Origin: Desulfacinum infernum DSM 9756
GTDB taxonomy: Bacteria; Desulfobacterota; Syntrophobacteria; Syntrophobacterales; DSM-9756
Reading direction: 5' to 3'
NCBI RefSeq assembly: GCF_900129305.1
Contig: NZ_FQVB01000003.1
Location: 62,001 to 126,000 of the forward strand
Length of the DNA stretch: 64,000 nt
The translations under genes were made by a program, and so were the position numbers. Positions 1-9,527 of this stretch are shown piece after piece. The notes beneath the pieces were generated by a model that worked only from the letters and a program-made list of their open reading frames with translations, had not been told where the DNA came from and ran no database searches. Positions within the stretch are counted from its first letter, which is position 1, and every line of letters starts with the position of its first letter.

Positions 1-1550
1 TCCGCCCCTTTGCGACGACCTTCAGGCCCTCCGCCCGCACGCCCAATCCCTGGACGTTGCGACCCCGGATCGTTCCCTCCCACACGGGATCGCCCCAGGA
101 TCCGGACAAGGACCCATCGAAATCCACGGTCCCCGAGATGGATTCCCCTCCCAGTGCTCGCCCCAGCAGGGCCAGATCCAGGCCCTTTCCCGCAAGATGG
201 AGATCCATCACGGGGCGCCACGGAACGACGTCATCGGACGCCGCTTTTCCTGGAGGAAGGAGAATACGGCCGGAAGATTCCACGCGACCCGGCCCCAGGA
301 TCACGTCCCCGCGGGCAATCTGAAAGGCCTCCGGAGTCCATGTCCCGTGGATTTCCGTTCCGGCCAGGGAAACATCGACCACCGAACCCTCTTGGATGCT
401 CAGCCGCAGAGCCCCGGAGATCCCGCCCACGAAGTGCCGCTCCACCCGGATGTCCGCCTTACCGGAAAGGCTCACCGGCACCTGTGGCTTCGGAGAGACG
501 TCGAGGTCCTGAAACGCCAGGGACGTGTGGGCGGACAACGTCCCGTCACCTCTTGTCAACCGTGCATCTCCCCATACCCTGCCTCCCATCATCCGAACTT
601 CGTAGGTTGCCTGGAGGTCTTCCGGGCTGCCGAGAAGCCTTAGCCGCGCCCGAACTTCCCCTTTCCCGCACGCGAGGGGAATTCGGGGAAGAATCGGGTT
701 GGGGCACACCGCCTCACAGGAAACACGGATGTCCATCCGGCCCGACGGAAACCCCGGCCATCGCCCTTCGACCCGTGCGGAAAGGGTATCCCCCGCCTGC
801 ACTTCCAGCGTCTCAACCGCAAGAGCTTCCGGCATCCAGGAAAGCCTTCCGGAAAGAGCCACCGGACCGTAGGAAGGCGTATCGACGTTCCCCCGCCAGT
901 CCTCCAGGCGAATGTCCAGGCCCGAAGTTCCGTCTTCTCTTCGAACACCCTCCAGCCGGAGGATTCCGGTCATCTCCTTGATATCCAGGATCTTGTGTCC
1001 GTCCTGGTGAGCCCGCACCCGGGCCTCGATCACCTGGACGGAAGGCAGCGGCATCCGGTCCCACCGAAGCGTCGTCCCATCCGATGCCTCCTTTCCTTGG
1101 ATCGGGGGGATAGGCAGAGCCCATCGCCCGTCCGCCTTCCTTTGCACATCCAGGACCGGCCGCACCAGGATCAAGCGGCGGGCATGGAAATACGGGGAAC
1201 TCAGGCTCAACCGATAATCCAACGCCACGGACTCGGCCTCCAGGAAAGGCTCCTGGCCCTGCGAAGCGGCGCTGACATGCTGCAGGCGGATTCCCTGAAA
1301 GGGGTTCCAAGCCACTTTGCTCACATTCAGTTGGATCCCCAGCTCGTTTCGGGCCCAGTCCGTGCCGTAGCCGATGATTGTGTGCTGGACCCACGGCACA
1401 TGCAGGGCCAGCACAAGGGCGATGGCGGCGGCCAGCCCCACGCCCGACACGGCAAGGACGATGCGTACGATCCACGCGCCCACCCGGGAGTCCTTGGTGC
1501 GTCCTGTTTTTTCGGCCCCCCCGTTGGGGGATTTCCGGATGTGTCTCATG
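1..1550 (-). CDS. tamB: TamB-like translocation/assembly module protein (3' end outside window)
   Basis: Inner-membrane-anchored, beta-rich periplasmic protein of the TamB/AsmA-like class, which works with an Omp85 partner in outer-membrane biogenesis and lipid transport. The minus frame is open from the ATG at 1550 to the window edge (over 515 codons) with no stop. An AGGAGGT lies 14 bases upstream of that ATG. Residues about 26-50 form one transmembrane anchor near a basic N terminus, followed by alternating hydrophobic/polar beta-type sequence such as GTVDFDGSLSGSWGDPVWEG, typical of TamB repeats. A TamA-like gene lies on the same strand at 3810-5696, but two plus-strand genes separate the pair. 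The C-terminal DUF490 domain is not visible, so an AsmA-family alternative cannot be fully excluded. Confidence 0.8.
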
Positions 1551-1679
1551 GATTTCAGATGGGACCTCCTCTATCGGGAGCCTTGCATGAGCCCCGTCTT
1601 TCGTACAATATGCGAATTATCCTGCACCCGATGCGTCAAGGCAACAAGTGATTGAACCCAGCATGCGGAGGCACTTCCC

Positions 1680-2702
1680 ATGAAGGCGATGGTTCTGGAA
1701 CGTTGCGCGCCCATCGAAACCGAACCCCTTCGCATCCGGTCCCTTCCCGACCCCGAGCCGGGCCACGGGGAAATCCGGGTGCGCGTGAGGGCCTGCGGCG
1801 TGTGCCGGACGGATCTTCATGTGGTGGAGGGGGAGCTTCCCCCCTTGGACCATCCAGTCATACCGGGACATCAGGTGGTGGGGGAAGTGGACGCCCTGGG
1901 AGCCGGCGTGCGGCTTTTCAAAGGTGGAGAGCGAGTGGGCATCGCCTGGCTGCGCCATACCTGCGGACAATGCAGCCATTGCAAGAGCGGCCGGGAGAAC
2001 CTCTGCGAGCAGGCGCTTTTCACCGGCTACCACGCCCCGGGCGGCTATGCCACGCACGTGGTGGTGCGCGAGGATTTCGCCTATCCCGTTCCGGAAACCC
2101 TCGGCGACGCGGAAGCCACGCCCCTGCTGTGCGCGGGAATCATCGGGTATCGGAGCCTCAAACGGTGCCTGTGCGGCCCCCAGCCCACCGGTTCATCGGC
2201 AGACCGGCCCAAGCTGGCCCTGTACGGCTTCGGCTCCTCCGCTCACATCGTGATCCAGATCGCCCGCCACTGGGGATACGACGTATACGCCGTGTCCCGG
2301 ACTCCCCGGCACCAGCGCCTGGCCCTGGAGCTGGGAGCCCGTTGGGCCGGACCGACCGCGGAGGAGATGCCCGTAAAACCCGGCCACGCCATCATCTTCG
2401 CACCGGCCGGCCATCTTGTGCCAACGGCTCTGGAACACCTGGAAAAAGGCGGCACTTTGGCCCTGGCGGGGATCTACATGAGCCGGATTCCATCCTTGGA
2501 CTACGAAAAACACCTCTTTTATGAAAAGAACATCCACAGCGTGACCGCCAACACCCGCCAAGACGCCCGGGAGCTCCTGGAGATCGCGGCCGCCGTACCC
2601 ATTCGCCCCGAGGTTCACACCTACCCCCTGGAGCAGGCCAACCGGGTCCTGCGGGATCTCAAAGAAGATAAGATCCGGGGCACCGCCGTCCTGCTGCCCT
2701 GA
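1680..2702 (+). CDS. Zinc-dependent alcohol dehydrogenase (MDR superfamily)
   Basis: Medium-chain zinc alcohol dehydrogenase, 340 residues, probably cytosolic and NAD(P)-dependent. The N-terminal GroES-like domain has the catalytic-zinc motif CGVCRTDLHVVEGE and downstream GHQVVGEV. The structural-zinc loop is complete: CGQCSHCKSGRENLC. The Rossmann half begins at LYGFGSSAHI, where the usual GxGGxG is changed to GFGSSA. A GGAGG stands 8 bases before the ATG. The gene is a single unit flanked by minus-strand tamB and the plus-strand EF-hand gene, and it helps split tamA from tamB. Substrate cannot be read from the sequence. Confidence 0.9.
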   Translation: MKAMVLERCAPIETEPLRIRSLPDPEPGHGEIRVRVRACGVCRTDLHVVEGELPPLDHPVIPGHQVVGEVDALGAGVRLFKGGERVGIAWLRHTCGQCSHCKSGRENLCEQALFTGYHAPGGYATHVVVREDFAYPVPETLGDAEATPLLCAGIIGYRSLKRCLCGPQPTGSSADRPKLALYGFGSSAHIVIQIARHWGYDVYAVSRTPRHQRLALELGARWAGPTAEEMPVKPGHAIIFAPAGHLVPTALEHLEKGGTLALAGIYMSRIPSLDYEKHLFYEKNIHSVTANTRQDARELLEIAAAVPIRPEVHTYPLEQANRVLRDLKEDKIRGTAVLLP

Positions 2703-2938
2703 CGGACCCGCTCGTCCCGGGGCCATCATCGAAAGATCATGCACACAGCCGCGGCAAAGGCATAGAGCGTGCCGCCGTAGTAGGCGCGCCCCCTCACCCT
2801 CCGTCATCTCTTCACATTTCTTTACTGATATTTACATACTCTTAACTCATCGATTCCACAAAAAGATCCGTTTATTGCTTTAGGTATTTTGAGGTCGGTT
2901 TCAAATCATCCAAACACCCCAAAGAAAGGAGGATCAAA

Positions 2939-3607
2939 ATGGTCAGTTCGGTGGAATTCGGTATGACATCGGCACTTTTCGGGCAAAGCACCCAACAAAC
3001 ACGGATCCTGGACAGGATCGACAGCGATGGAGATGGAACCATCACCAAGGAGGAATTCATAACCAATCGGCCGGAAGATATGGACGAGGAACAGGCTGAA
3101 GAAATGTGGAGCACGTTGGATACCGAAGGGGCCGGCAGTCTAAGCGGAAGCGATTTCATCAGCCTCATGCAAAGCATGCGGCCGCCTCGTCCACCGCAGG
3201 GCGGTGACGAATCTCAACGTTCGGCGGGACTTCAAGGTCTTCTCGAAAAGATCGACGAAGATGAGGACGGTACCATCACCAAAGCGGAATTTCTTGCGGC
3301 CCGGCCGGAAGACATGAGCGAGGAGCAGGCTGAAGAAATGTGGAGCATGTTGGATACCGAAGGGGCCGGCAGCCTCTCACAGGCTGAATTCTTGTCGGCC
3401 ATGGAGACCTTGAAACCTCCGGCCGGGCAGGCTCCCATGGGCTCTTCGGTACCCCCGAGCGAGAATGGCGAGGAGTCGGAATCGGACAGCGACGCCCTGA
3501 CACAGGCGATTCTCAGCGCAATTCAACAATACACCAACGGATTATCAAGCGAAGCCCTCTCCGGCAACCTGCTCGCCTCGTCCGGGCTGCTTTCCACCAC
3601 CGCTTAG
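2939..3607 (+). CDS. EF-hand calcium-binding protein with internal duplication
   Basis: A 222-residue acidic protein without signal peptide or membrane segment. It contains two copies of a ~57-residue EF-hand pair offset by 78 codons. The first loop of each pair is canonical: DSDGDGTITKEE at residues 28-39 and DEDEDGTITKAE in the second copy. The second loop of each pair, DTEGAGSLSGSD or DTEGAGSLSQAE, is degenerate because position 5 is Ala. The copies also match at DNA level over long stretches (about 3091-3155 against 3325-3389), which points to recent duplication or gene conversion. The C-terminal ~60 residues are Ser/Ala/Leu-rich. AAAGGAGG precedes the ATG and a terminator follows, so it is probably monocistronic. 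Ca2+ buffering, sensing or secretion are possible roles; none is shown. Confidence 0.85.
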   Translation: MVSSVEFGMTSALFGQSTQQTRILDRIDSDGDGTITKEEFITNRPEDMDEEQAEEMWSTLDTEGAGSLSGSDFISLMQSMRPPRPPQGGDESQRSAGLQGLLEKIDEDEDGTITKAEFLAARPEDMSEEQAEEMWSMLDTEGAGSLSQAEFLSAMETLKPPAGQAPMGSSVPPSENGEESESDSDALTQAILSAIQQYTNGLSSEALSGNLLASSGLLSTTA

Positions 3608-3619
3608 TCACATCCCCCA

Positions 3620-3644
3620 GGCGGAAGCTTTTCCTGCTTCCGCC
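3620..3644 (+). terminator. Hairpin terminator after the EF-hand gene
   Basis: A perfect 9-bp stem GGCGGAAGC/GCTTCCGCC with a 7-base loop begins 13 bases after the EF-hand stop codon. The following tract is CCTTTA, so the U-run is weak. Position and stem quality support termination of the EF-hand transcript. Confidence 0.6.
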
Positions 3645-3809
3645 CCTTTACACCCAGCTCCCGTAGCCCATCCGGGCGAACACCCATGCCGAGCATCAGG
3701 ACGCGAACAGACCCGTCCTCCTCCGGGGCTCGGGCCGGATTTCTTTGCGGCGGGAAAAAGATTCCCGCCCTTGGGAAAAATCTGCCGAGCCCTGCAAAGC
3801 CGGGAAATC

Positions 3810-5696
3810 CTAGAAGGCGTGGCCGATGCTGAAATGGATCTGGTAGCGATTGAAGGGGGCGTCGTCCGGCGGATTGAGCTGGTAGCCCAGGTCCACGCGC
3901 ACGGGTCCCACCGGCGTCTTGTAGCGCAGTCCCACACCCGTGGTGAACCGGAGCTGGTCCCAGACAAGTTCATATCCCCGGGGATAGACGTTGCCCGCAT
4001 CCAGGAAGAGCACCCCTTCCCAGGAATCCTTCAGGGGGAAGCGCCAGTCCAAGTTCCCCTCCAGTACGGTGAGTCCTCCCAGGGGATTGCCCGCATCGTC
4101 CAAAGGGCCCAGTTTCTGGTAGGGATACCCCCTCACGGAATTGCTTCCACCGGTGAAATAGCGCTTGAAAATAGGCACATAGCTCGTGTCTTCCAATTCC
4201 TTGATGCTCCCCCACCGCGCCCTCAGGGCCAGGACCCCCAGCGGGTCAAGGGGCAAGTAGGCCCTTCCTTCCAGGCTCAGTTTGACGAAACTCACGTCCG
4301 AGCCCAGCAGCCCGCTTCCCCACTCCAGCCGCTGAAACACCTGCCAGCCCTTGTGGGGATCCAGCAGGTCATCCACCCGCTGGTAGCTGGCTCCGGCCAC
4401 GAGAGAGGAAACGAAATAGTCTTCCCCTTCCTTTTCGGCGCCGAGCGTTTGATCCGGTTGCAGGTCCAGGCTGAGGAGTTGGTTGGCTTCCAGGTTGTGA
4501 CCGAGATAGAAGAGCAGGCGGTCCGATTCGCGAATGTTCCATTGGTTGCGGATGTAGTACTGCTCGTTTTCAAAACTTTCCTGGATTTCCCGGGAATAGC
4601 CGCCGGAAGAGGTGAGGAAGGCATTGGGCCAAGGAAAGTGCGGCTGAAGCAGGCGACCTTCCACGTATCGGGCCAGGGAGCTGGCTTTGGCGCTCACCTG
4701 CAAATTGCGGCCGCCGCCCAGGAAGTTCCGATACTCCCAGCCGAGCATCCCCCGCAGCTTGTCTTCCGTGCCGTAACCCGCTCCGAATCGTATGCTCTGG
4801 CTCTTGGCTTCCTTGACCACGATGTGGATGGGCAGCCGGGGACCGGTATCGCCTCCCTCCACCACCTGGACGTCCACGAAAGAAAAGAGGCGTGTGTCCA
4901 TCAGGCGTTTTTGGGAGGCGGTGACGGCGGAGGTCCGAAAGCGTTCGCCTTCCCGGAAAGTCAGCTCCCGCCGGATGACGTCCGCGCTCACCTTGCGGTT
5001 TCCCTCGATCGTAACGGGGCCGAAATAACAGGGCGGGCCCATCTGGACGTCCACTCGGATGACGGCCTTCCGCGCCTGCTTATCGAGGCTGCCGCCGGTC
5101 TCTACCTGCGCTCGCGCGTAACCCCATTCGGCCAGGAAGCGGCGCACGGTCCTTTCGATGTTTTCGAAACCCGGGCTGGTGAAGCGCCCCCCCTCCTTCA
5201 GGGGCAGGGCGGACAGGAGTTCCTTGTGCCAGGGACCGCTTTCTTTCCCGTCCACGTAAAGCCGGACCGACTCCACGATGACCGGATCTCCCTCATCCAC
5301 CTGAATTTCCAGGATGTGGTTCGACCCCGCCAGGGGAAGGAGGCGATACCCGAGGACCCTGGCATCGTAGTAGCCTTCGCTTCGATACAGCCTTTCGATG
5401 CGCTCCAGGTCCTTTTCCAGCACCTGCTCGTCCAGGGGCTCGCCGCCGAACCAGCGGAAACGTCGAACCCGCGTCTCCATGACCTTCTTCAACCGGTCCG
5501 GTGACAGCCCTTGGACACCCACGAAACGGAGGAAGCGCACGTAACGGACATCAGAGGAAGGGGATGGACGGGAGGCTGCTCCCGCGGGAGCCCCTCCCAT
5601 GGCGATGGCGAAAAGGAGGATAAGGAAAAGGCGTTTCCCCAACCGGGCGGGCATCCACGCGCAACCCTTGGAGGTTTGAATCGGACGCCCGCTCAC
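3810..5696 (-). CDS. tamA: Omp85-family outer-membrane protein, TamA-like
   Basis: Outer-membrane beta-barrel insertase of the Omp85 superfamily. Residues 15-42 form a signal peptide if translation starts at the GTG at 5696; an ATG at 5654 is an alternative that begins directly at the signal peptide. POTRA-type repeats span about residues 50-330 (for example RYVRFLRFVGVQGLSPDRLK). The barrel follows and carries the Omp85 hallmark VRGYPYQKLGP and a terminal Phe. Length 628 fits TamA better than BamA (about 800). The GTG overlaps the cpoB stop (GTGA), implying translational coupling at the end of the tol-pal operon. The presumed partner TamB lies downstream at 1-1550. Confidence 0.85.
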   Translation of the reverse strand: MSGRPIQTSKGCAWMPARLGKRLFLILLFAIAMGGAPAGAASRPSPSSDVRYVRFLRFVGVQGLSPDRLKKVMETRVRRFRWFGGEPLDEQVLEKDLERIERLYRSEGYYDARVLGYRLLPLAGSNHILEIQVDEGDPVIVESVRLYVDGKESGPWHKELLSALPLKEGGRFTSPGFENIERTVRRFLAEWGYARAQVETGGSLDKQARKAVIRVDVQMGPPCYFGPVTIEGNRKVSADVIRRELTFREGERFRTSAVTASQKRLMDTRLFSFVDVQVVEGGDTGPRLPIHIVVKEAKSQSIRFGAGYGTEDKLRGMLGWEYRNFLGGGRNLQVSAKASSLARYVEGRLLQPHFPWPNAFLTSSGGYSREIQESFENEQYYIRNQWNIRESDRLLFYLGHNLEANQLLSLDLQPDQTLGAEKEGEDYFVSSLVAGASYQRVDDLLDPHKGWQVFQRLEWGSGLLGSDVSFVKLSLEGRAYLPLDPLGVLALRARWGSIKELEDTSYVPIFKRYFTGGSNSVRGYPYQKLGPLDDAGNPLGGLTVLEGNLDWRFPLKDSWEGVLFLDAGNVYPRGYELVWDQLRFTTGVGLRYKTPVGPVRVDLGYQLNPPDDAPFNRYQIHFSIGHAF

Positions 5697-6469
5697 CGAA
5701 GCCTTTCAAGCCACTTCTTGGCAATCTCGGCCTGTGGGGTCGTGGGGTGCTGCTCGACCACACGTTCATAGAGGATCCTGGCCGCGGTCCGGTCCCCCAG
5801 CTTCTCGAAGGCGGCTCCCTGCTTGAGAATCGCATAAGCCACCTTGTTGCCCTTGGGATATCGGTCGAGCACGTCCTGGTAGGCGGCAATGGCCTCCTGA
5901 TACCGGCCTTGCATGAAGTGGCATTCCCCGATCCAGAATAGGGCGTTATCCGCCAGTTCCGACTGGGGATACCGGTCCACGAATTGGCGGAACCCTTCCA
6001 GGGCCTGGGGGTAGTCGCCCTTCTGGAAGGACTCCAGGGAACGGCTGTACAGCGCCTTTTCGGGGTCCTGGGGAGGCGTGACCGGCTGAACGCTCACACT
6101 GCTTCCCGTCGCCTCCGGTTCACTGGAAACCGGAGGGGCTGCAGGGACAGGTGCCGGAGGAGAAGTCGCCACAAGGCGCTGCTGCTCTTCGAGGCGCCCC
6201 TTCAGCCCGGCCACTTCCATCTGGAGGGCGTCCAAGCGAGCGTTCATGTCCGCCAGGCTTCTACGGCCGCCCCCCTCTCCTTCGCCCGTACCGAAAACGG
6301 CGGATTCCATGCGCTGGACACGGGCGTCCAGGTCCTGCACCTGCTGCTGAAGCGAATAGACGCTCTGCTGGAGCACCGATGTTTGCTGGGTGGTCACACA
6401 CCCCTGAAGCACCATGGCCGTCATGGCCGCGACAGCGGCTGTGCCGAGAGCCCTCATCCCGCCAGGCAT
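5693..6469 (-). CDS. cpoB: Tol-Pal system protein CpoB/YbgF
   Basis: Periplasmic coordinator linking Tol-Pal constriction to peptidoglycan synthesis. The 258-residue product has a signal peptide ending in a lipobox-like LQGC, a coiled-coil segment (about residues 28-100, Gln/Leu-rich) that mediates trimerisation in the family, a Pro/Ala linker, and C-terminal TPR repeats (YSRSLESFQKGDYPQALEGF, ALFWIGECHFMQGRYQEAI). The ATG at 6469 has GGGGGGAGACA upstream. It follows pal by 30 bases and overlaps tamA by 4 bases. Lipidation is inferred from the Cys; the E. coli homologue is a soluble periplasmic protein. Confidence 0.92.
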   Translation of the reverse strand: MPGGMRALGTAAVAAMTAMVLQGCVTTQQTSVLQQSVYSLQQQVQDLDARVQRMESAVFGTGEGEGGGRRSLADMNARLDALQMEVAGLKGRLEEQQRLVATSPPAPVPAAPPVSSEPEATGSSVSVQPVTPPQDPEKALYSRSLESFQKGDYPQALEGFRQFVDRYPQSELADNALFWIGECHFMQGRYQEAIAAYQDVLDRYPKGNKVAYAILKQGAAFEKLGDRTAARILYERVVEQHPTTPQAEIAKKWLERLR

Positions 6470-6499
6470 TGTCTCCCCCCGTCGATGTTGGTGGCCGGA

Positions 6500-7069
6500 C
6501 TAGAAATGAATCACGAAATGGGCCCTGCGGTTCTTGGCCCAGGAAGCTTCATCGTGGCCTGCGGCCACCGGACGCTCTTCCCCGTAACTGATCATGCTCA
6601 GTCGCGACGGGTCGATGCCCGAGTCCACCAGGTACTGCCAGGCGCTGTTGGCCCGCCGCTCCCCGAGGGCCAGGTTGTATTCGCTGGTCCCCCGTTCGTC
6701 GCAGTGGCCCTCGATGGTCACCTGAACCTTGGGATAACGCCGCAGGAATTCCACCTTTCGATCCAGGACCATGCGCGCTTCTTCCAGGAGAACATACGAA
6801 TCAAACTCAAAGTAAACATCCTCGTTTTCGAACTTCTCCATGGCCTGCAGAAACTCGAGGCGTTCCGGTTCCGTCTGCAGTCCCAACCGCTGCCAGGTGG
6901 CCTCGTCGATCCGGCCTGTGGCGCCGGATCCCTGCACCGCGGTCTGCATCGGGGGCGCGGGGGTCATCCCGCCCTGCACGGGGACCGCTTTCTTGGTGCA
7001 GGCGGAAAAGGACAGTACCAACAACCCCAATGCCGCTACGGCCAGAAGACGCTTCAGCATGTCTTGCAT
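6500..7069 (-). CDS. pal: Peptidoglycan-associated lipoprotein Pal
   Basis: Outer-membrane lipoprotein that binds peptidoglycan and the TolB propeller. The start is set at the ATG at 7069, which has GGAGG five bases upstream; in-frame ATGs at 7081 and 7060 are less well placed. The signal peptide ends in a lipobox (LSFSAC) followed by a Pro-rich linker. The C-terminal OmpA-like domain shows [20 protein letters not shown] and [12 protein letters not shown], including the Asp/Arg that bind diaminopimelate in this family. A 218-bp repeat cassette sits between tolB and pal, so part of pal transcription must cross a strong palindrome. Confidence 0.96.
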   Translation of the reverse strand: MQDMLKRLLAVAALGLLVLSFSACTKKAVPVQGGMTPAPPMQTAVQGSGATGRIDEATWQRLGLQTEPERLEFLQAMEKFENEDVYFEFDSYVLLEEARMVLDRKVEFLRRYPKVQVTIEGHCDERGTSEYNLALGERRANSAWQYLVDSGIDPSRLSMISYGEERPVAAGHDEASWAKNRRAHFVIHF

Positions 7070-7100
7070 GGTTTCCTCCATCTTCGAGGTTTGGGATCCC

Positions 7101-7318
7101 AGGAGCCTGTCCGAGAATGGTTTTCAGGCTCAAGAGGCCGGGAATTTCCAATCACTTCGTAGCCGCGGGGCTTCAGCACCGCGGAAAAGGGTCCAACCCA
7201 ACCCAATGAACTGACAGGCAATACCCGATGGGCCATCCGACATCCGGGGATTCCTGCGCAGCCAAGGGCTGCGCTACGAGAAAAGAGATCATCCGCGACG
7301 TTTTCGGACAGCCTCCTA
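7101..7318. repeat. Modular palindromic cassette between tolB and pal
   Basis: The unit is bounded by the inverted ends AGGAGCCTGTCCGAGAA (7101-7117) and TTTTCGGACAGCCTCCTA (7301-7318). It contains a P module (CGCGGGGCTTCAGCACCGCG, near 7157-7176), a spacer including CCCAATGAACTGACAGGC, and a Q module (CGCAGCCAAGGGCTGCG, near 7257-7273). The last three bases, read on the minus strand, are the TAG stop codon of tolB. The same unit recurs at about 13190, 22433, 26240 and 59828. Confidence 0.85.
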
Positions 7319-8662
7319 ACGCGGTAGTCGAGGCGACCAGTCAGGAAGGCTCTGCTCTCCGGGAAGGCGGGTCAATCTCTTCACTCCTTCACCATTGAGG
7401 AGCATGACCCAGACGGCCGCACGCCCCCCTTGACGCGTGGAAGTGAAGGCGATCATCCGCCCGTCCGGCGACCAGGAGGGCGCCTCGTTATCTCCCTCAT
7501 TGTGGGTCAGCTGCCTGATCTCCGACCCGTCAGGCCGAATGATATAGATATTGTTAAGCCCTTTGTCCATGCCGCTGTAGGCGATCCAGTCGCCCTTGGG
7601 AGACCAGCTGGGGGCCGTGTTGTACTTCCCGTGGTAGGTCAATCGCTCCTTTCGCCCTGTGGCGAGATCCAGGACGTAGATCTGGGGATTACCCGTTTCT
7701 CCCGATACATAGGCGAGCCTCTTGCCGTCCGGGGACCAGGAAGGCGACACATCGATGGCCCAGCTGGAGGCCAGCTTCCGCACCACCTGTCCGTTGAGGT
7801 CCACCAGGTAGATATCGGGGTTGCCGTCCTTGGAGAGCGTGACCGCCAATCCGTCGCCTCCGGGCCTCCAGGCCGGGGAGATGTTGAGACCCGGGTACCC
7901 ACACAGGTTTCGGCGTTGCCCCGTAAAAAGGTCCACCACGTAGAGTTTCGGGGCGCCTTCGAAGTAGCTCACATAGGCCAGATGCCTTGCGTCGGGGCTC
8001 CAAGCAGGCGAGAGCGCCGTGCTCCCGTCCCGGGTGACCTGTTTGAGGTTTTCCCCGTCGATATCCATGAGGAAGATTTCCTTAACCCCGTCCTTGGCCT
8101 GCACGAACGCGATCTGTGTATCGAAGATGCCGGGCTCTCCGGTCAAGGCCGCAAGGATCTCATTGGCGAACCGATGGGCCATGACCCGCGCGTCTTCCAC
8201 GCGCCCTTCGTAAATCTTCCCGACTACCAAGCGCTGAGCCACCACGTCGTAGAGGCGGTACTCCACACGCAGCCGAGAGCCCTCTCGGCTGCACTTACCC
8301 CGAACCAGAAATTCGGCTCCCACTTGCCGCCATCGATCGAAACGAATTTCCGCCGCCGTCAGCCCCTCGTCCTGCCCGGAGCCGAGGAACCCTCTGGGGT
8401 CCAGGACTCGGAACAGCCCGGAAAGATCCAAGTCGTTGGACACCACGGAGGCCAGCAGGCGGCCGAGACCCTCCCCTGCGGGGCCTTCCTCGCGCAGATC
8501 GGTGACCGCAATGGGAAGCTGGACGAAATGGGGCTGGGTGATGTCGATATAGACTCTCTGGGCCGCCGTGGCCTCTCGGGCCGACACCGCGGCCACAAGC
8601 AGGGCGATCGCAAGAAGGAGCGGCCTGACAACGGATCTTTCACTCTGGAAGGGCATCATCAT
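7316..8662 (-). CDS. tolB: Tol-Pal system beta-propeller TolB
   Basis: Periplasmic TolB, 448 residues from the ATG at 8662. The open frame extends much further upstream into tolA, but the signal peptide (PLLLAIALLVAAVSAREATA) fixes the start near 8662; AAGGAGGA lies 11 bases before it. The N-terminal alpha/beta domain (YIDITQPHFVQLPIAVTDL) is followed by six-bladed-propeller repeats with recurring PSWSPDGKRLAYVS-type motifs. TolB binds Pal and signals to TolA. The stop codon TAG is the first triplet of the adjoining repeat cassette, so the extreme C terminus may have been trimmed or re-ended by the repeat. Confidence 0.96.
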   Translation of the reverse strand: MMMPFQSERSVVRPLLLAIALLVAAVSAREATAAQRVYIDITQPHFVQLPIAVTDLREEGPAGEGLGRLLASVVSNDLDLSGLFRVLDPRGFLGSGQDEGLTAAEIRFDRWRQVGAEFLVRGKCSREGSRLRVEYRLYDVVAQRLVVGKIYEGRVEDARVMAHRFANEILAALTGEPGIFDTQIAFVQAKDGVKEIFLMDIDGENLKQVTRDGSTALSPAWSPDARHLAYVSYFEGAPKLYVVDLFTGQRRNLCGYPGLNISPAWRPGGDGLAVTLSKDGNPDIYLVDLNGQVVRKLASSWAIDVSPSWSPDGKRLAYVSGETGNPQIYVLDLATGRKERLTYHGKYNTAPSWSPKGDWIAYSGMDKGLNNIYIIRPDGSEIRQLTHNEGDNEAPSWSPDGRMIAFTSTRQGGRAAVWVMLLNGEGVKRLTRLPGEQSLPDWSPRLPR

Positions 8663-8688
8663 GAAGAAAGGGTGTCCTCCTTGCAATC

Positions 8689-9519
8689 TCAAGCCAGGTC
8701 CTCCGGGCGGAACCGGATGCCGATCTCGTCCCGGGGCGGGCTGTAAATGTCCGGGAACTTGGGCAGAGGATTGGCCTTTTGAATGGCGCGAAGCACGGAG
8801 TCGTCGAACAGGGCGTTTCCCGACTTCTTCTCGAACCGAACACTCTCGATGGTGCCGTCGCGCCGGACCACGATCACCACCACCGCTTCCAACCGCTGGG
8901 ATCCCAGAAGGGACTTGGGCAGGGCCCACTGGTTCCGAATGGCGCTCCAGACCTCCGTATAGTAGAGACGGCGGGCGAGGCCGATGTCTTCATCCTCCGA
9001 TACCTCGCGGGCCGGGCCGGAAGTGGGCGGGCCGGGCGCTTCGCGGGTTGCCTCCCTGGTGCCGGCCCCGGCAGTGTGGCGAGGCACCTCACGGGGAAGA
9101 AGCTTTTCCACCGTCTCCTCGATGGAAGGCTTGTCCACGGGCGCCACCTGCGGCGTCCGAGGGACATCCAGCTTGTGCACTTCCGCTTCCTTGGGCTGGA
9201 AAACTTCCCCCAGCCTCTTGACGGGAACCACGGGCGGGGGCCGGAATCCCTTGGATGGGGCCTTTTTGGACGGGGCAACGGAATTTTTCCCTGGGCTTAC
9301 GGGCTGGGAAGGGGCCGGGGACTGGAGACCTATATCCGCCGGGGAAACCAGTTTGACCGTATAAAAGGGGATCTCGTAAGTCTTCCGTGGAAGCACCTGG
9401 GGCAGGAACAAGACGCCAAAGGCCAGGAACACATGAACCAGGAAGGAGATCCCCAGGCCCAAGATGACCTCCTCCTTGGGAAGACGCAGCCTCGAAAATG
9501 CAGCGGAAGCTTCCGTCAT
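8689..9519 (-). CDS. tolA: TolA/TonB-family periplasm-spanning protein
   Basis: Energy-transducing protein of the Tol system: one N-terminal transmembrane helix (about residues 20-43, GLGISFLVHVFLAFGVLF), a long Pro/Lys/Glu-rich linker, and a C-terminal TonB/TolA domain (RRDGTIESVRFEKKSGNALF, DDSVLRAI). The ATG at 9519 has GAGGG six bases upstream and is preferred over the in-frame TTG at 9531. Length 276 is short for TolA, and the C-terminal domain reads more like TonB_C, as is common in deltaproteobacterial tol operons. Its position between tolR and tolB fixes the role. Confidence 0.88.
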   Translation of the reverse strand: MTEASAAFSRLRLPKEEVILGLGISFLVHVFLAFGVLFLPQVLPRKTYEIPFYTVKLVSPADIGLQSPAPSQPVSPGKNSVAPSKKAPSKGFRPPPVVPVKRLGEVFQPKEAEVHKLDVPRTPQVAPVDKPSIEETVEKLLPREVPRHTAGAGTREATREAPGPPTSGPAREVSEDEDIGLARRLYYTEVWSAIRNQWALPKSLLGSQRLEAVVVIVVRRDGTIESVRFEKKSGNALFDDSVLRAIQKANPLPKFPDIYSPPRDEIGIRFRPEDLA

Positions 9520-9527
9520 CTTAGCCC

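Noticed and set aside
3749-3769. Terminator for tamA
   Set aside because: A GGCGGGAA/TTCCCGCC hairpin exists just past the gene, but no T-run follows on the minus strand.
3771-5504. 577-codon plus-strand frame over tamA
   Set aside because: It is the complement of the Omp85 gene and shows no domain or ribosome site.
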